A stretch of 19,657 nt of DNA from JAFGJU01 sp964570935 (GCA_964570935.1 CAZMZP010000062.1:1-19657), one strand, 5' to 3'; positions 11,849-19,644 are shown, counted from the stretch's first letter. Program-made: numbers and translations. Notes: generated by a model from the sequence alone, not told the origin.

Positions 11849-13051
11849 ATGAACGAGCTTGCCAGGATAGCCAGGAAGAAAACGAGGCGGGTCATAGGCC
11901 TGATGGCCGGCACGTCTCTGGACGGAGTCTCCGCGGCGGTCGTGGACGTGACGGGTTCCGGTCTGGACACGAAGACGGTGCTCGTGGAGCACGCCACGTT
12001 CCCGTTCGACCCCGAGGTGAAGGCGGCGATTCTGAAGGCCAGCTCTCCCCAGACCGGGACGGTGCCCCTGTTGAGCGAGCTCAACTTCGTGATAGGGGAA
12101 CTGCTGGCCGAGGCCGCCCGCAAGAGCGTGGAGCAGGCCGGGCTTCGCATGACTGACGTGGACCTCATCGGTTCCCACGGCCAGACCGTCTACCATTGCC
12201 CGCGAGGCAGCGGCGCCGGATGGGGAGCGGCATCCACGCTGCAGATAGGCGAACCCTGCGTTCTGGCGGAGAGGACCGGCGTCACGACCGTGGCTGACTT
12301 CAGGACGCGGGACGTGGCCGCCGGTGGAGGCGGGGCGCCGCTCGTGCCCTACGTCGACTTTGTGCTGCTCCGGTCCGAAGCGAAGTCCCGAGTCGTGCTG
12401 AACATCGGAGGCATCGCCAACGTCACAATCCTGCCGCGAGCATGCGCGATCGAAGACGTCTTCGCCTTCGACACCGGACCTGGCAACATGGCCATAGACG
12501 CAGTCGTGAGAGAGACGACCGGAGGAAAGCAGGAGTTCGACTCGGGCGGGAGGCTGGCCGCGGAGGGTTCGGTCAACGTCGGCATCGTGGATGCCGTCCT
12601 GAGTCACGAGTATTTCGGCACGGAGCCGCCCAAGTCCACCGGCAGGGAAACGTTCGGGGCCGAGTTCGCAGGCCTGATTCTGGAGAAAGCGCGCGCCCTC
12701 GGGCTCTCGCAGAACGACATCGTCGCCACGACGACGGCTGTCACCGCGCGGTCGATTCACGAGGCGTGTGTCAGGTTTGTCTACCCGAAGGTGAGAGTGG
12801 ACGACGTTGTTGTGAGCGGGGGAGGAACCCGAAACGAGACTCTCGTGAAAATGCTGAGGGACACTTTCGCCCCAGTTCCCGTCGTGATGTCCGACGAGTG
12901 CGGAGTCAACAGCATGGCCAAGGAGGCCATCGCGTTTGCCGTGCTGGCCAGCGAGGCGGTTTCCGGCGTCCGCGCGAACGTGCCGGGAGCCACCGGGGCC
13001 AGGAGACGGGTGATACTCGGGAAGATAGTGCCCGCAGCGAAGGGAGATTGA
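11849..13051 (+). CDS. anmK: Anhydro-N-acetylmuramic acid kinase AnmK
   Basis: AnmK hydrolyses the 1,6-anhydro ring of anhydro-MurNAc and phosphorylates it with ATP, giving MurNAc-6-phosphate, the substrate of the MurQ encoded upstream. The 400 residues fit the family. Motifs in order are GLMAGTSLDG (from residue 17), DLIGSHGQTVYH, LQIGEPCVLAERTGV, ADFRTRDVAAGGGGAPLVPY with the presumed catalytic Asp155, LNIGGIANVTIL, FDTGPGNMAID and VVVSGGGTRNETL, together forming the sugar-kinase/actin-like ATP fold. The ATG at 11849 is chosen because it starts shortly before the first conserved strand and has GGAG at 11841-11844. The reading frame is open much further upstream, but that part overlaps the permease gene and is not conserved kinase sequence. 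No signal peptide; cytoplasmic. The next gene begins 1 nt after the stop. Confidence 0.96.
   Translation: MNELARIARKKTRRVIGLMAGTSLDGVSAAVVDVTGSGLDTKTVLVEHATFPFDPEVKAAILKASSPQTGTVPLLSELNFVIGELLAEAARKSVEQAGLRMTDVDLIGSHGQTVYHCPRGSGAGWGAASTLQIGEPCVLAERTGVTTVADFRTRDVAAGGGGAPLVPYVDFVLLRSEAKSRVVLNIGGIANVTILPRACAIEDVFAFDTGPGNMAIDAVVRETTGGKQEFDSGGRLAAEGSVNVGIVDAVLSHEYFGTEPPKSTGRETFGAEFAGLILEKARALGLSQNDIVATTTAVTARSIHEACVRFVYPKVRVDDVVVSGGGTRNETLVKMLRDTFAPVPVVMSDECGVNSMAKEAIAFAVLASEAVSGVRANVPGATGARRRVILGKIVPAAKGD
13041..13046 (+). promoter_or_regulatory. Ribosome binding site of the SpoIID-family gene
   Basis: AGGGAG lies inside the last codons of anmK, 6 nt before the GTG at 13053. It favours that start over the ATG at 13062, which would be 15 nt away. 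Confidence 0.6.
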
Positions 13052-13052
13052 C

Positions 13053-14375
13053 GTGCGCAGCATGGCTCGTGTGAAACGGCGTCGTATGCGGTCGGCGACG
13101 GTCCCGGCGCTGACGATCGTGATACCTCTGGCGCTCGCGGCGTTCCTGTCCGGCTGCGCGGCCGTGAAGCCCCGGCCCCCGGTCCTGAAGGAGGCTCCGA
13201 GACTCAGGGTGGGTCTGGCCGTGGACGCGAAGACGGTCGCACTGACCGGAACAGGCGTCTTCCAGATCACAATCAAGGACAGCAGCAGAAGACCCAAGCT
13301 GTGCGCTCCGGGCGAGTCGTGGACATTCCTGGCATCCAGAAACATCGACGACACCCTCGGAGTCGAGGTAATCGACCCCGACGGTTTGTCGCGGGGCATA
13401 CTGAACGGCACATTGCTGGTCACGAGCGGAGAGTCCGGGAGCTGGCTCGTGCACGGAGGCAAGAGCTACAGGGGAAGCATGGAGATATTCGTCGGCAAGT
13501 CCGGACGTCTGACGCTGGTCAACGTCGTTGACGTCGAGTCATATTTGAGAGGGGTCGTTCCGAACGAGATAGGGGGACTCTCGCCCGACATCCTGGAAGC
13601 CATCAAGGCGCAGGCGGTGGCGGCCAGAACGTACTGTTTCTACTTCCGCGGACGTTACAAGGACCAGGGTTTCGACGTCCTGCCCACGGTCCAGGATCAG
13701 GTCTACACCGGCGTCAACAGCGAGAGACCCATGAGCGACAGAGCCATCGCAGAGACGTACGGCGCCATCGCCGTTCACGACGGAAAACCCATACGTGCAA
13801 ACTACTTCTCCACGTGCGGCGGGACCACGGCGGCAATAGACGAGGTCTGGCCGTACGACCCGGTTCCCTACTTGAGGTCCGTGGAGGACAAGAGGTCCTT
13901 CCAGCAGCCCTACTGCAGCTTCTCGCCAACGTTCAGGTGGACGGAGGTCTGGACCGCGGCGCAGTTCGACAGCATCTTCAGGAGGTACTACCGGCAGGTG
14001 TATCCGAACGCGGTTCAGCCGTCCGAGGTCGAGAGGTTCGTCAACGTCCGGGTGGCTGAGAGGAGCAAATCGGGCAGAGTCAGAATCCTCGAAGTCTACA
14101 CCACCGACAACGTGTACAGAGTCGTCGGCGATGCCATCAGGCTCGTGCTCAGGAGGCCGGAAGCCAAGGAATCCATCCTCCGGAGTACGCTCTTCGACGT
14201 GGACGCGCAGAGGGACGGAGGGTACCTGCGCTCCGTCGCTCTCTCCGGCGGCGGGAACGGCCACGGCGTCGGCATGTGCCAGAACGGAGCGATCGGGATG
14301 GCCAGGCAGCGGATGGACTTCGAGAAGATCCTGACCCACTACTACAGAGGCATGAAGCTGGTGAGGGCGTACTGA
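13053..14375 (+). CDS. SpoIID/LytB-family lipoprotein, probable peptidoglycan lytic transglycosylase
   Basis: A 440-residue envelope protein. Its GTG start gives a basic N-terminus, a hydrophobic segment and the lipobox LSGC with Cys35 as lipid site. The SpoIID domain spans about 150-440: VNVVDVESYLRGVVPNEIGG, where Glu172 matches the catalytic Glu of Bacillus SpoIID, then AIKAQAVAARTYCF, YFSTCGGTTAAIDEVW, and the C-terminal HGVGMCQNGAIGMA. SpoIID cuts denuded glycan strands by lytic transglycosylation, leaving 1,6-anhydro-MurNAc ends; here that would make the very sugar handled by AnmK next door. A spore role is unlikely in this apparently Gram-negative context. Amidase-enhancer (LytB) activity is an alternative family function. 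The gene begins 1 nt after anmK, so the two are co-transcribed. Confidence 0.92.
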   Translation: MRSMARVKRRRMRSATVPALTIVIPLALAAFLSGCAAVKPRPPVLKEAPRLRVGLAVDAKTVALTGTGVFQITIKDSSRRPKLCAPGESWTFLASRNIDDTLGVEVIDPDGLSRGILNGTLLVTSGESGSWLVHGGKSYRGSMEIFVGKSGRLTLVNVVDVESYLRGVVPNEIGGLSPDILEAIKAQAVAARTYCFYFRGRYKDQGFDVLPTVQDQVYTGVNSERPMSDRAIAETYGAIAVHDGKPIRANYFSTCGGTTAAIDEVWPYDPVPYLRSVEDKRSFQQPYCSFSPTFRWTEVWTAAQFDSIFRRYYRQVYPNAVQPSEVERFVNVRVAERSKSGRVRILEVYTTDNVYRVVGDAIRLVLRRPEAKESILRSTLFDVDAQRDGGYLRSVALSGGGNGHGVGMCQNGAIGMARQRMDFEKILTHYYRGMKLVRAY

Positions 14376-14453
14376 CGCCGGGGCCCGGCCGGAGGCGGCC
14401 GCGGCGACCAGCACGGTGTGGACGGCCGTCGACGGGCGCTCGCCCGCGCCGGC

Positions 14454-15464
14454 ATGGAGCGAATCGTGACGCTGAGTCAGAAAGTCGGCCAGCTCCTGGT
14501 AGTCGGGCTTGACGGCACCGAGCCGGACGACGCGCTGACGTCGTTCGTCACCGACGGCGCGTTCTCGGGCTTCATCCTGTTCAAGAGGAACATTCAGTCC
14601 GTCGAGGGCTTGAGGAAACTGACCAGGGCGCTGAGGTCGCTGTATCCGAAGAACCTCCCGCCGATTCTGGCCGTGGACGAAGAGGGTGGAAGGGTGACGC
14701 AGATCGGACACCTGATGGCCACGGCGCCGGCGGCCTCGGCAATCGGCAAGACCAGAAGTTCCCGTTTCGCATTCTTCCAGGCCAAGGACGTGGGCCAGAA
14801 ACTGAGATGGCTTGGGTTCAACGTGGTCTTCGCCCCGGTGCTGGACGTGAACGACGAGCCGAAGAACCCTGTCATAGGAGACCGTTCGTTCGGCAGCAGG
14901 CCACAGGTCGTCTCTGCTCTCGGCTGCGCGGCAATCAGCGGTTTCGCCGAAGCCGGCGTCGTCGCGACGGGCAAGCACTTTCCCGGGCACGGGTCCGCGA
15001 CGGTGGACTCGCACAAGGCTCTGCCGGTGATCCGCCACGCTGCCGAAAGATGGTACAAGTTCGAATTCGTGCCGTTCCAGGAAGCGATACAGTCGGGCCT
15101 GAGGATGATAATGACCGCGCACGTCGCCTGCCCCGGCCTGACCGGCAGGGACGACCTCCCGGCGACTTTTTCGGCGCAGGTCGTCGACCAAATCCTCAGG
15201 AAGGAGCTCGGTTTCAGCGGCGTGGTCGTCACGGACGCGCTTGAGATGTCCGCGGCGGACGGATACATGAAGACCGGGGCCGGCCCGGAGCTGGCGTTCC
15301 TGGCCGGCTGCGATTTGCTGCTGTTCGCGTACGGGGGCCCTCAGACCCTCGCGGCGCGCGACGCTCTCGTCCGGGCCGTCGAGGACGGGAGGATTTCCGA
15401 AGAACGCCTGGACGCGTCGATCGACCGGATAACCGCGCTGAGGCGCGAGCTCTGCTCCCCTTGA
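14454..15464 (+). CDS. nagZ: Beta-N-acetylhexosaminidase NagZ (glycoside hydrolase family 3)
   Basis: NagZ removes GlcNAc from GlcNAc-anhydro-MurNAc (with or without peptide), giving the anhydro-MurNAc that AnmK uses. The 336 residues match short single-domain NagZ. Visible motifs are KVGQLLVVGLDGTEPDD, ILAVDEEGGRV, NVVFAPVLDVN, GKHFPGHG (Lys174-His175), the general acid/base pair Asp185-Ser-His187 in VDSHKALP, and the nucleophile Asp261 in VVVTDALEM. There is no signal peptide, so a cytoplasmic site is expected, as in other Gram-negative recycling systems. The ATG at 14454 is the best start near the conserved sequence but lacks a clear ribosome binding site; an in-frame GTG at 14418 would add 12 residues. 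The 78-bp gap upstream holds a short GC hairpin (14386-14401). The stop overlaps a candidate promoter for the next operon. Confidence 0.95.
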   Translation: MERIVTLSQKVGQLLVVGLDGTEPDDALTSFVTDGAFSGFILFKRNIQSVEGLRKLTRALRSLYPKNLPPILAVDEEGGRVTQIGHLMATAPAASAIGKTRSSRFAFFQAKDVGQKLRWLGFNVVFAPVLDVNDEPKNPVIGDRSFGSRPQVVSALGCAAISGFAEAGVVATGKHFPGHGSATVDSHKALPVIRHAAERWYKFEFVPFQEAIQSGLRMIMTAHVACPGLTGRDDLPATFSAQVVDQILRKELGFSGVVVTDALEMSAADGYMKTGAGPELAFLAGCDLLLFAYGGPQTLAARDALVRAVEDGRISEERLDASIDRITALRRELCSP

Positions 15465-15489
15465 CCGGTCCGGGTTTTGAGTTTAGACT
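15461..15489 (+). promoter_or_regulatory. Candidate sigma70-type promoter for the liv operon
   Basis: TTGACC at 15461-15466 overlaps the nagZ stop, and TAGACT at 15484-15489 follows after 17 nt (5 of 6 and 4 of 6 consensus matches). Transcription would begin near 15496, about 48 nt before the ATG of the binding-protein gene. The small inverted repeat AGACT-CGGT-AGTCT (15485-15498) overlaps the -10 box and could be an operator half-site pair or a leader hairpin. Confidence 0.45.
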
Positions 15490-15530
15490 CGGTAGTCTCC
15501 GAACCGCTCACAAGACTGTCACTGTAAGCA

Positions 15531-15537
15531 GAGGAGG
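15531..15537 (+). promoter_or_regulatory. Strong ribosome binding site of the liv binding-protein gene
   Basis: GAGGAGG lies 6 nt before the ATG at 15544. It is the strongest Shine-Dalgarno sequence in this operon, fitting a receptor needed in excess of the membrane subunits. Confidence 0.75.
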
Positions 15538-15543
15538 AAGAAC

Positions 15544-16770
15544 ATGCTTTCCCTGCCCGCCCGTCGCCCCCGTCTCGCGGCCGTCATCAGCGTTGTTATG
15601 GTTCTCGTCCTTCCCGCCTGCTTCGTGCTGTCGTGCGGGAAGAAGGCGAACGAGATCCGGATCGGCGAGTTCGGCTCACTCACCGGCACCACGGCCACGT
15701 TCGGCATCTCCACGAAGAACGCGATAGACATGGCCATCGAGGAGGTCAACGCTGAGGGCGGAATCGGCGGCGTGACACTCAGAGTTATCGTGGAGGACGA
15801 CCAGGGAAGGCCCGAGGAGGCCAACACCGCGGTCAAGAAGCTCGTCGAGCAGGACAGGGTAATTGCCGTGCTGGGGGAAGTGGCAAGCTCTCGGAGTCTC
15901 GCCGGCGCTCCCAACTGCCAGAACGCGGGCGTCCCGATGATCACGCCGTCTTCCACCAACCCCAAGGTCACGGAGGTGGGGGACTTCATTTTCCGTGTCT
16001 GTTACATAGACCCGTTTCAGGGACGCGTGGCTGCGACGTTCTCAGTCGACACTCTGAAGGCGAAGACCGCCGGCATCCTGAGAGACATAAAGAACGACTA
16101 CAGCGTGGGCCTCGCGAACTACTTCGACACCACGTTTACGTCGATGGGGGGCAGGATCGTCGCCGACGAGTCCTACAGTGAGGGTGACATCGACTTCAAG
16201 GCGCAGCTGACGGCCATAAAGGCGAAGTCTCCCGACGTCATTTTCGTTCCCGGCTACTACACGGAGGTCGGGCTCATAGCCCGCCAGGCCAGGGAGCTGG
16301 GGTACAACAAGCCCCTGGTCGGAGGCGACGGCTGGGTGTCCGACAGGCTCGTGGACATAGGCGGGGACGCGCTCGAGGGTTGCTATTTCGTGAACCACTT
16401 CTGGCAGGGCTCGGAAGACCAGGCCGTGCAGAGTTTCATCAGCACGTACAAGCAGAAGTTCGGAAGCAGCCCCGACGCGCTGGCGGCCCTGGGATACGAC
16501 GCGGCCCGGTTCCTGTTCGCGGCGCTTAAGCAGCTCGCCGCCGACGACCCCGACGGTTTCAGAACGCTGGTCGGCACTCCCACGTCCGCGACCGAGCAGC
16601 CCCGGAAAGAGGCGCTCAAGAAACTGAGGGACATACTGGCCGCCACGAAGGACTTCCCGGGAATCACCGGCAGCATCGGCATGGATGAGCATCGGAACGC
16701 CGTGAAACCGGCGTTCTTCCTTACCATAGAGAACGGACAGTACAAATTGGTCGGCACGGTGCTTCCGTAG
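15544..16770 (+). CDS. Branched-chain amino acid ABC transporter, substrate-binding lipoprotein (LivJ-like)
   Basis: The receptor of a HAAT-family importer, 408 residues. A signal sequence ends in VLSC, so Cys31 is the likely lipid anchor. The mature part has the type I periplasmic-binding fold of LivJ/LivK: EIRIGEFGSLTGTTATFG, NAIDMAIEEVNAEGGIGG, VEDDQGRPEEANTAVKKLV, VPMITPSSTNP, FIFRVCYIDPFQG, DVIFVPGYYTEVGLIARQARELG, then GGDGWVSD at the ligand cleft. SSTNP and GGDGW are typical of the family. The ligand cannot be deduced: this family binds Leu/Ile/Val but also other amino acids, amides, urea or aromatic acids. It is the first gene of its operon, after a candidate promoter and a strong ribosome binding site. 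Confidence 0.93.
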   Translation: MLSLPARRPRLAAVISVVMVLVLPACFVLSCGKKANEIRIGEFGSLTGTTATFGISTKNAIDMAIEEVNAEGGIGGVTLRVIVEDDQGRPEEANTAVKKLVEQDRVIAVLGEVASSRSLAGAPNCQNAGVPMITPSSTNPKVTEVGDFIFRVCYIDPFQGRVAATFSVDTLKAKTAGILRDIKNDYSVGLANYFDTTFTSMGGRIVADESYSEGDIDFKAQLTAIKAKSPDVIFVPGYYTEVGLIARQARELGYNKPLVGGDGWVSDRLVDIGGDALEGCYFVNHFWQGSEDQAVQSFISTYKQKFGSSPDALAALGYDAARFLFAALKQLAADDPDGFRTLVGTPTSATEQPRKEALKKLRDILAATKDFPGITGSIGMDEHRNAVKPAFFLTIENGQYKLVGTVLP

Positions 16771-16801
16771 CGGCCGGGCAGCCGGGACCGGCGACGGTCT
16801 C

Positions 16802-16809
16802 GAGGGGAG
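16802..16809 (+). promoter_or_regulatory. Ribosome binding site that fixes a TTG start for livH
   Basis: GAGGGGAG ends 3 nt before TTG at 16813. No ATG or GTG lies near the expected LivH N-terminus, so this purine-rich block supports the rare TTG start. The spacing is short but usable. Confidence 0.55.
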
Positions 16810-16812
16810 TTC

Positions 16813-17715
16813 TTGCAGGAATTTCTTCAGCAGCTCGTCAACGGGATTACGTGGGGAAGCATATACGCTCTCATAGCCCTCGGGTACACGATGGTCTATG
16901 GGATACTGCGGCTCATCAACTTCGCCCACGGTGACGTCTACATGGTCGGCGCGTTCGCGGCGTTCTACGCGGCCCGGCTTTTTGCCTCTCAGGGACTGGA
17001 GGGGCCGCTCGCCGCCGTCTGCATACTCCTAATCGCCATGGCCGCCTGCGCACTGCTGGGCGTCGTCATCGAGAGGGGGGCGTACAAGCCGCTGCGCAAG
17101 TCTCCGCGCCTCACCGCCCTCATAACCGCCATCGGCATCTCGCTGCTCCTGGAAAACCTCGGGCTCATAGTGTTCGGAGCGGACCCCAAGTTCTTTCCCC
17201 AGCTCGTCGCGCGCAAGCAGATGGAGCTCGGCCCGGGCGTAATAGTCGGCAGCCACCAGCTCGTCGTCCTGGGCGTCGCTGTCCTACTCATGCTCCTGCT
17301 TCAGCTGGTTGTTTTCAAGACGAAGATAGGGAGGGCCATGAGGGCCGTATCGTTCCACAGGGAGGCGGCCAGCCTGATGGGTATTTCCACCGACAACATC
17401 ATCACGTTCACGTTCGCCGTGGGCTCGGCCCTGGCGGCCGCCGCCGGCGTGCTGGTGGCTCTAAGCAATCCCAAGATAGACCCGCTGATGGGCATCATGC
17501 CCGGCATCAAGGCCTTCGTGGCCGCAGTCCTGGGCGGGATCGGTAACATCCCCGGGGCAGTTGTGGGTGGGCTCATCATGGGCGTCGCCGAAGTCATGGT
17601 AGTGGGCTACGTATCGTCCACGTTCCGCGACGCCATCGCGTTCGCGCTGCTGATAATAATACTCCTGGTGAAGCCGACAGGTCTGTTCGGGACCGGAGTC
17701 AGCGAGAAGGTTTGA
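16813..17715 (+). CDS. livH: Branched-chain amino acid ABC transporter permease LivH
   Basis: A membrane subunit of the HAAT importer, 300 residues. TTG is taken as the start because the family N-terminus (FLQQLVNGITWGSIYALIALGYTMVYGILRLINFAHGDVYMVGAF) begins at once, matching LivH proteins from the first residues, and GAGGGGAG precedes it. About eight hydrophobic segments follow. The cytoplasmic coupling loop that meets the ATPase is seen in TKIGRAMRAVSFHREAASLMGI. GIMPGIKAFVAAVLGGIGNIPGAVVGG and the C-terminal LLIIILLVKPTGLFG are family signatures. It lies 42 nt after the binding protein and 22 nt before livM. Paralogous UrtB-type permeases look similar, so the transported ligand remains open. 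Confidence 0.95.
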   Translation: MQEFLQQLVNGITWGSIYALIALGYTMVYGILRLINFAHGDVYMVGAFAAFYAARLFASQGLEGPLAAVCILLIAMAACALLGVVIERGAYKPLRKSPRLTALITAIGISLLLENLGLIVFGADPKFFPQLVARKQMELGPGVIVGSHQLVVLGVAVLLMLLLQLVVFKTKIGRAMRAVSFHREAASLMGISTDNIITFTFAVGSALAAAAGVLVALSNPKIDPLMGIMPGIKAFVAAVLGGIGNIPGAVVGGLIMGVAEVMVVGYVSSTFRDAIAFALLIIILLVKPTGLFGTGVSEKV

Positions 17716-17737
17716 TTCTAGACCCGTGAGATAGGAC

Positions 17738-18742
17738 GTGCTCAAGAACGCAATACTGTCCGTAGTCGCAATCGCAGTGCTGATAGCCGTCGGGGTCGTT
17801 CTGCCCGGGATGGTCAATGCCTACATCTTTCAGATTCTCATCCTCTGCGGCATCAACATCATCCTGGCCGTGAGCTTGAACCTCATCAACGGGTTCACCG
17901 GACAGTTCTCCATCGGCCACGCGGGCTTCATGGCGATCGGCGGCTACACCAGCGCGGCCATTACCTTCTACCTGGGGTCCCGCATCGCGGCCGGGGCGTC
18001 CGCTGTCGGACTGCCGGCGTCCGTGGCCGGCCCGGCGTTCTTCGTCGTGGCGGTGCTCGCTGGCGGCGCCGTCAGCGCGGTTGCCGGGCTTCTGGTCGGT
18101 CTCCCGTCGTTGAGACTGCGCGGCGATTACCTTGCCATCGTGACTCTCGGGTTCGGCGAGATAATCAGAGTCGCGATACTGAACATCGACGCCATCGGAG
18201 GAGCGAGAGGTTTCACGGATATACCGCGTTACACCAATTTCTTCTGGGTGGCGTTCTTCGCTCTCGTGACGGTCGTCTTCGTGAAGAACCTCACGACGTC
18301 CTCCCACGGCAGGGCGTTTCTGTCGGTGCGCGAAGACGAGATAGCGGCCGAGGCCCTCGGGATAAACACGACCCACTACAAGGTCGTGGCCTTTGTCATC
18401 GGGGCATTTTTCGCCGGAGTCGCCGGCGGACTCTTCGGACACTACTTGATGTACCTCCACACTAACAGCTTCACCTTCATGAAGTCGTTCGAGGTTGTGA
18501 TAATGGTGGTGCTGGGAGGCATGGGGAGCATCACCGGCTCCATCATTGCCGCCATCATCCTGACTATCCTGCCGGAGGCGCTGCGGCCAGTGAAGGAGTT
18601 CCGGATGGTCATCTACTCGGGACTCCTCATCTTCCTTATGATCGCGAGGCCGCAGGGACTCCTTGGGATGAGGGAGCTGAGTCTCAGCACGTTTCGCGGG
18701 CTCACGTTCGGCCGGGTAGGGAAGCAGCAGAAAACACGGTAG
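17738..18742 (+). CDS. livM: Branched-chain amino acid ABC transporter permease LivM
   Basis: The second membrane subunit, 334 residues from a GTG start. The LivM hallmarks are clear: ILILCGINIILAVSLNLINGFTGQFSIGHAGFMAIGGYTSA at about residues 32-72, LPSLRLRGDYLAIVTLGFGEIIR, GGARGFTDIP, the coupling loop SHGRAFLSVREDEIAAEALGINTTHYKV, MKSFEVVIMVVLGGMGSITGSIIAA, and the C-terminal YSGLLIFLMIARPQGLLG. About nine or ten hydrophobic segments are visible. The ribosome binding site is weak (GTGAGATAGGAC runs directly into the GTG), so translation may depend on livH. The first ATPase gene follows after 66 nt. Confidence 0.95.
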   Translation: MLKNAILSVVAIAVLIAVGVVLPGMVNAYIFQILILCGINIILAVSLNLINGFTGQFSIGHAGFMAIGGYTSAAITFYLGSRIAAGASAVGLPASVAGPAFFVVAVLAGGAVSAVAGLLVGLPSLRLRGDYLAIVTLGFGEIIRVAILNIDAIGGARGFTDIPRYTNFFWVAFFALVTVVFVKNLTTSSHGRAFLSVREDEIAAEALGINTTHYKVVAFVIGAFFAGVAGGLFGHYLMYLHTNSFTFMKSFEVVIMVVLGGMGSITGSIIAAIILTILPEALRPVKEFRMVIYSGLLIFLMIARPQGLLGMRELSLSTFRGLTFGRVGKQQKTR

Positions 18743-18808
18743 GGGAGAGACGACCGCCGGGGTGGACCGTGAAGTCACGCTCGGCGGGGAATCAGACGGG
18801 ACACTGAC

Positions 18809-19582
18809 GTGGACGAAATACTTTCGCTGCAAGATTGTTCGATGCACTTCGGTGGCCTCAAGGCCGTTTCCGGGCTCACGTTTGCGCTCCGCCAGGGAGA
18901 GCTCGCCGGCCTGATAGGGCCCAACGGCGCCGGCAAGACCACGGTGTTCAACATGGTGACCGGCGTGTGCAAGCCCACGCTGGGAACCATTCACTACGCC
19001 GGCGGCAGGATAGACGCGCTGCCCACTTACAAGATTGCTTCGCTCGGCGTGGCGCGGACGTTTCAGGCCACACGGCTCTTCAAGGGGCTCACAGTTCTGG
19101 ACAACGTGAGGACGGCGTGCCATATGCATTGCCGCTCCACTCTGAGCGGCGCCGTCGTCAGGACGCCGCACTATCTCCGCGACGAGGAGAGGATAACCTC
19201 CATCGCGGTGAAGCAGCTCACTACGTTCGGGCTGCTGGAGCTCAAGGACAACATCGCCAGCATGCTGCCGTACGGGCTTCAGCGCCGCGTGGAGATAGCG
19301 CGCGCCCTGGCCAGCGAGCCACGGCTGTTGCTGCTGGACGAGCCGGCCGCCGGAATGAACCCGCAGGAGACGGAAGACCTGATGAAGCTCATCAGGTGGG
19401 TAAGGGACGAGTTCAAACTGAGCATACTATTGATCGAGCACGACATGAGGGTCGTGATGGGGATATGCGAACGGATAGCGGTGCTCGACCACGGAGTGAA
19501 GATAGCGGAGGGGAATCCCGACGAGATCAAGCGGGACCCGAAGGTGATAGAGGCATACCTTGGCGACGAGGTCGTCTGCTGA
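18809..19582 (+). CDS. livG: Branched-chain amino acid ABC transporter ATP-binding protein LivG
   Basis: One of the two ATPases that power the LivH/LivM importer, 257 residues from a GTG start. All nucleotide-binding motifs are intact: Walker A GPNGAGKT (37-44), the LivG-type Q-loop region GVARTFQATRLFKGLTVLDNV, the signature LPYGLQRRVEIARAL (from 153; LPYG in place of the classic LSGG), Walker B LLLLDEP with Asp177 and Glu178, the D-loop AAGMNP, and the switch His211 in LIEHDM. GICERIAVLDHGVKIAEGNPDEI and the C-terminal VIEAYLG are typical of LivG rather than LivF. No strong ribosome binding site precedes the GTG. The partner ATPase LivF should follow but lies beyond the right edge. Confidence 0.95.
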   Translation: MDEILSLQDCSMHFGGLKAVSGLTFALRQGELAGLIGPNGAGKTTVFNMVTGVCKPTLGTIHYAGGRIDALPTYKIASLGVARTFQATRLFKGLTVLDNVRTACHMHCRSTLSGAVVRTPHYLRDEERITSIAVKQLTTFGLLELKDNIASMLPYGLQRRVEIARALASEPRLLLLDEPAAGMNPQETEDLMKLIRWVRDEFKLSILLIEHDMRVVMGICERIAVLDHGVKIAEGNPDEIKRDPKVIEAYLGDEVVC

Positions 19583-19644
19583 CGTGGCCGCGCCGCGCGC
19601 GTCGGGCGGAACTGTCGCCGCCGGCCGGTGACGGCGCTCAATTC

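Noticed and set aside
11732..13462. Long open frame on the minus strand opposite anmK and spoIID
   Set aside because: It mirrors two well-supported plus-strand genes, has no recognisable domain and is rich in Arg/His/Pro, as expected for antisense frames in high-GC coding DNA.
13053..14375. SpoIID as evidence of an endospore former
   Set aside because: The SpoIID domain is widespread in non-sporulating bacteria; no other sporulation gene is here, and the context is wall recycling in an apparently Gram-negative lineage.
13539..15191. 550-codon minus-strand open frame opposite spoIID and nagZ
   Set aside because: Shadow of conserved plus-strand enzymes with intact catalytic motifs; no domain or plausible ribosome binding site recognised.
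17699..19171. 490-codon minus-strand open frame opposite livM and livG
   Set aside because: Composition is dominated by His, Arg, Glu and Gly in low-complexity runs, typical of the reverse of membrane-protein and ATPase codons; no motif found.
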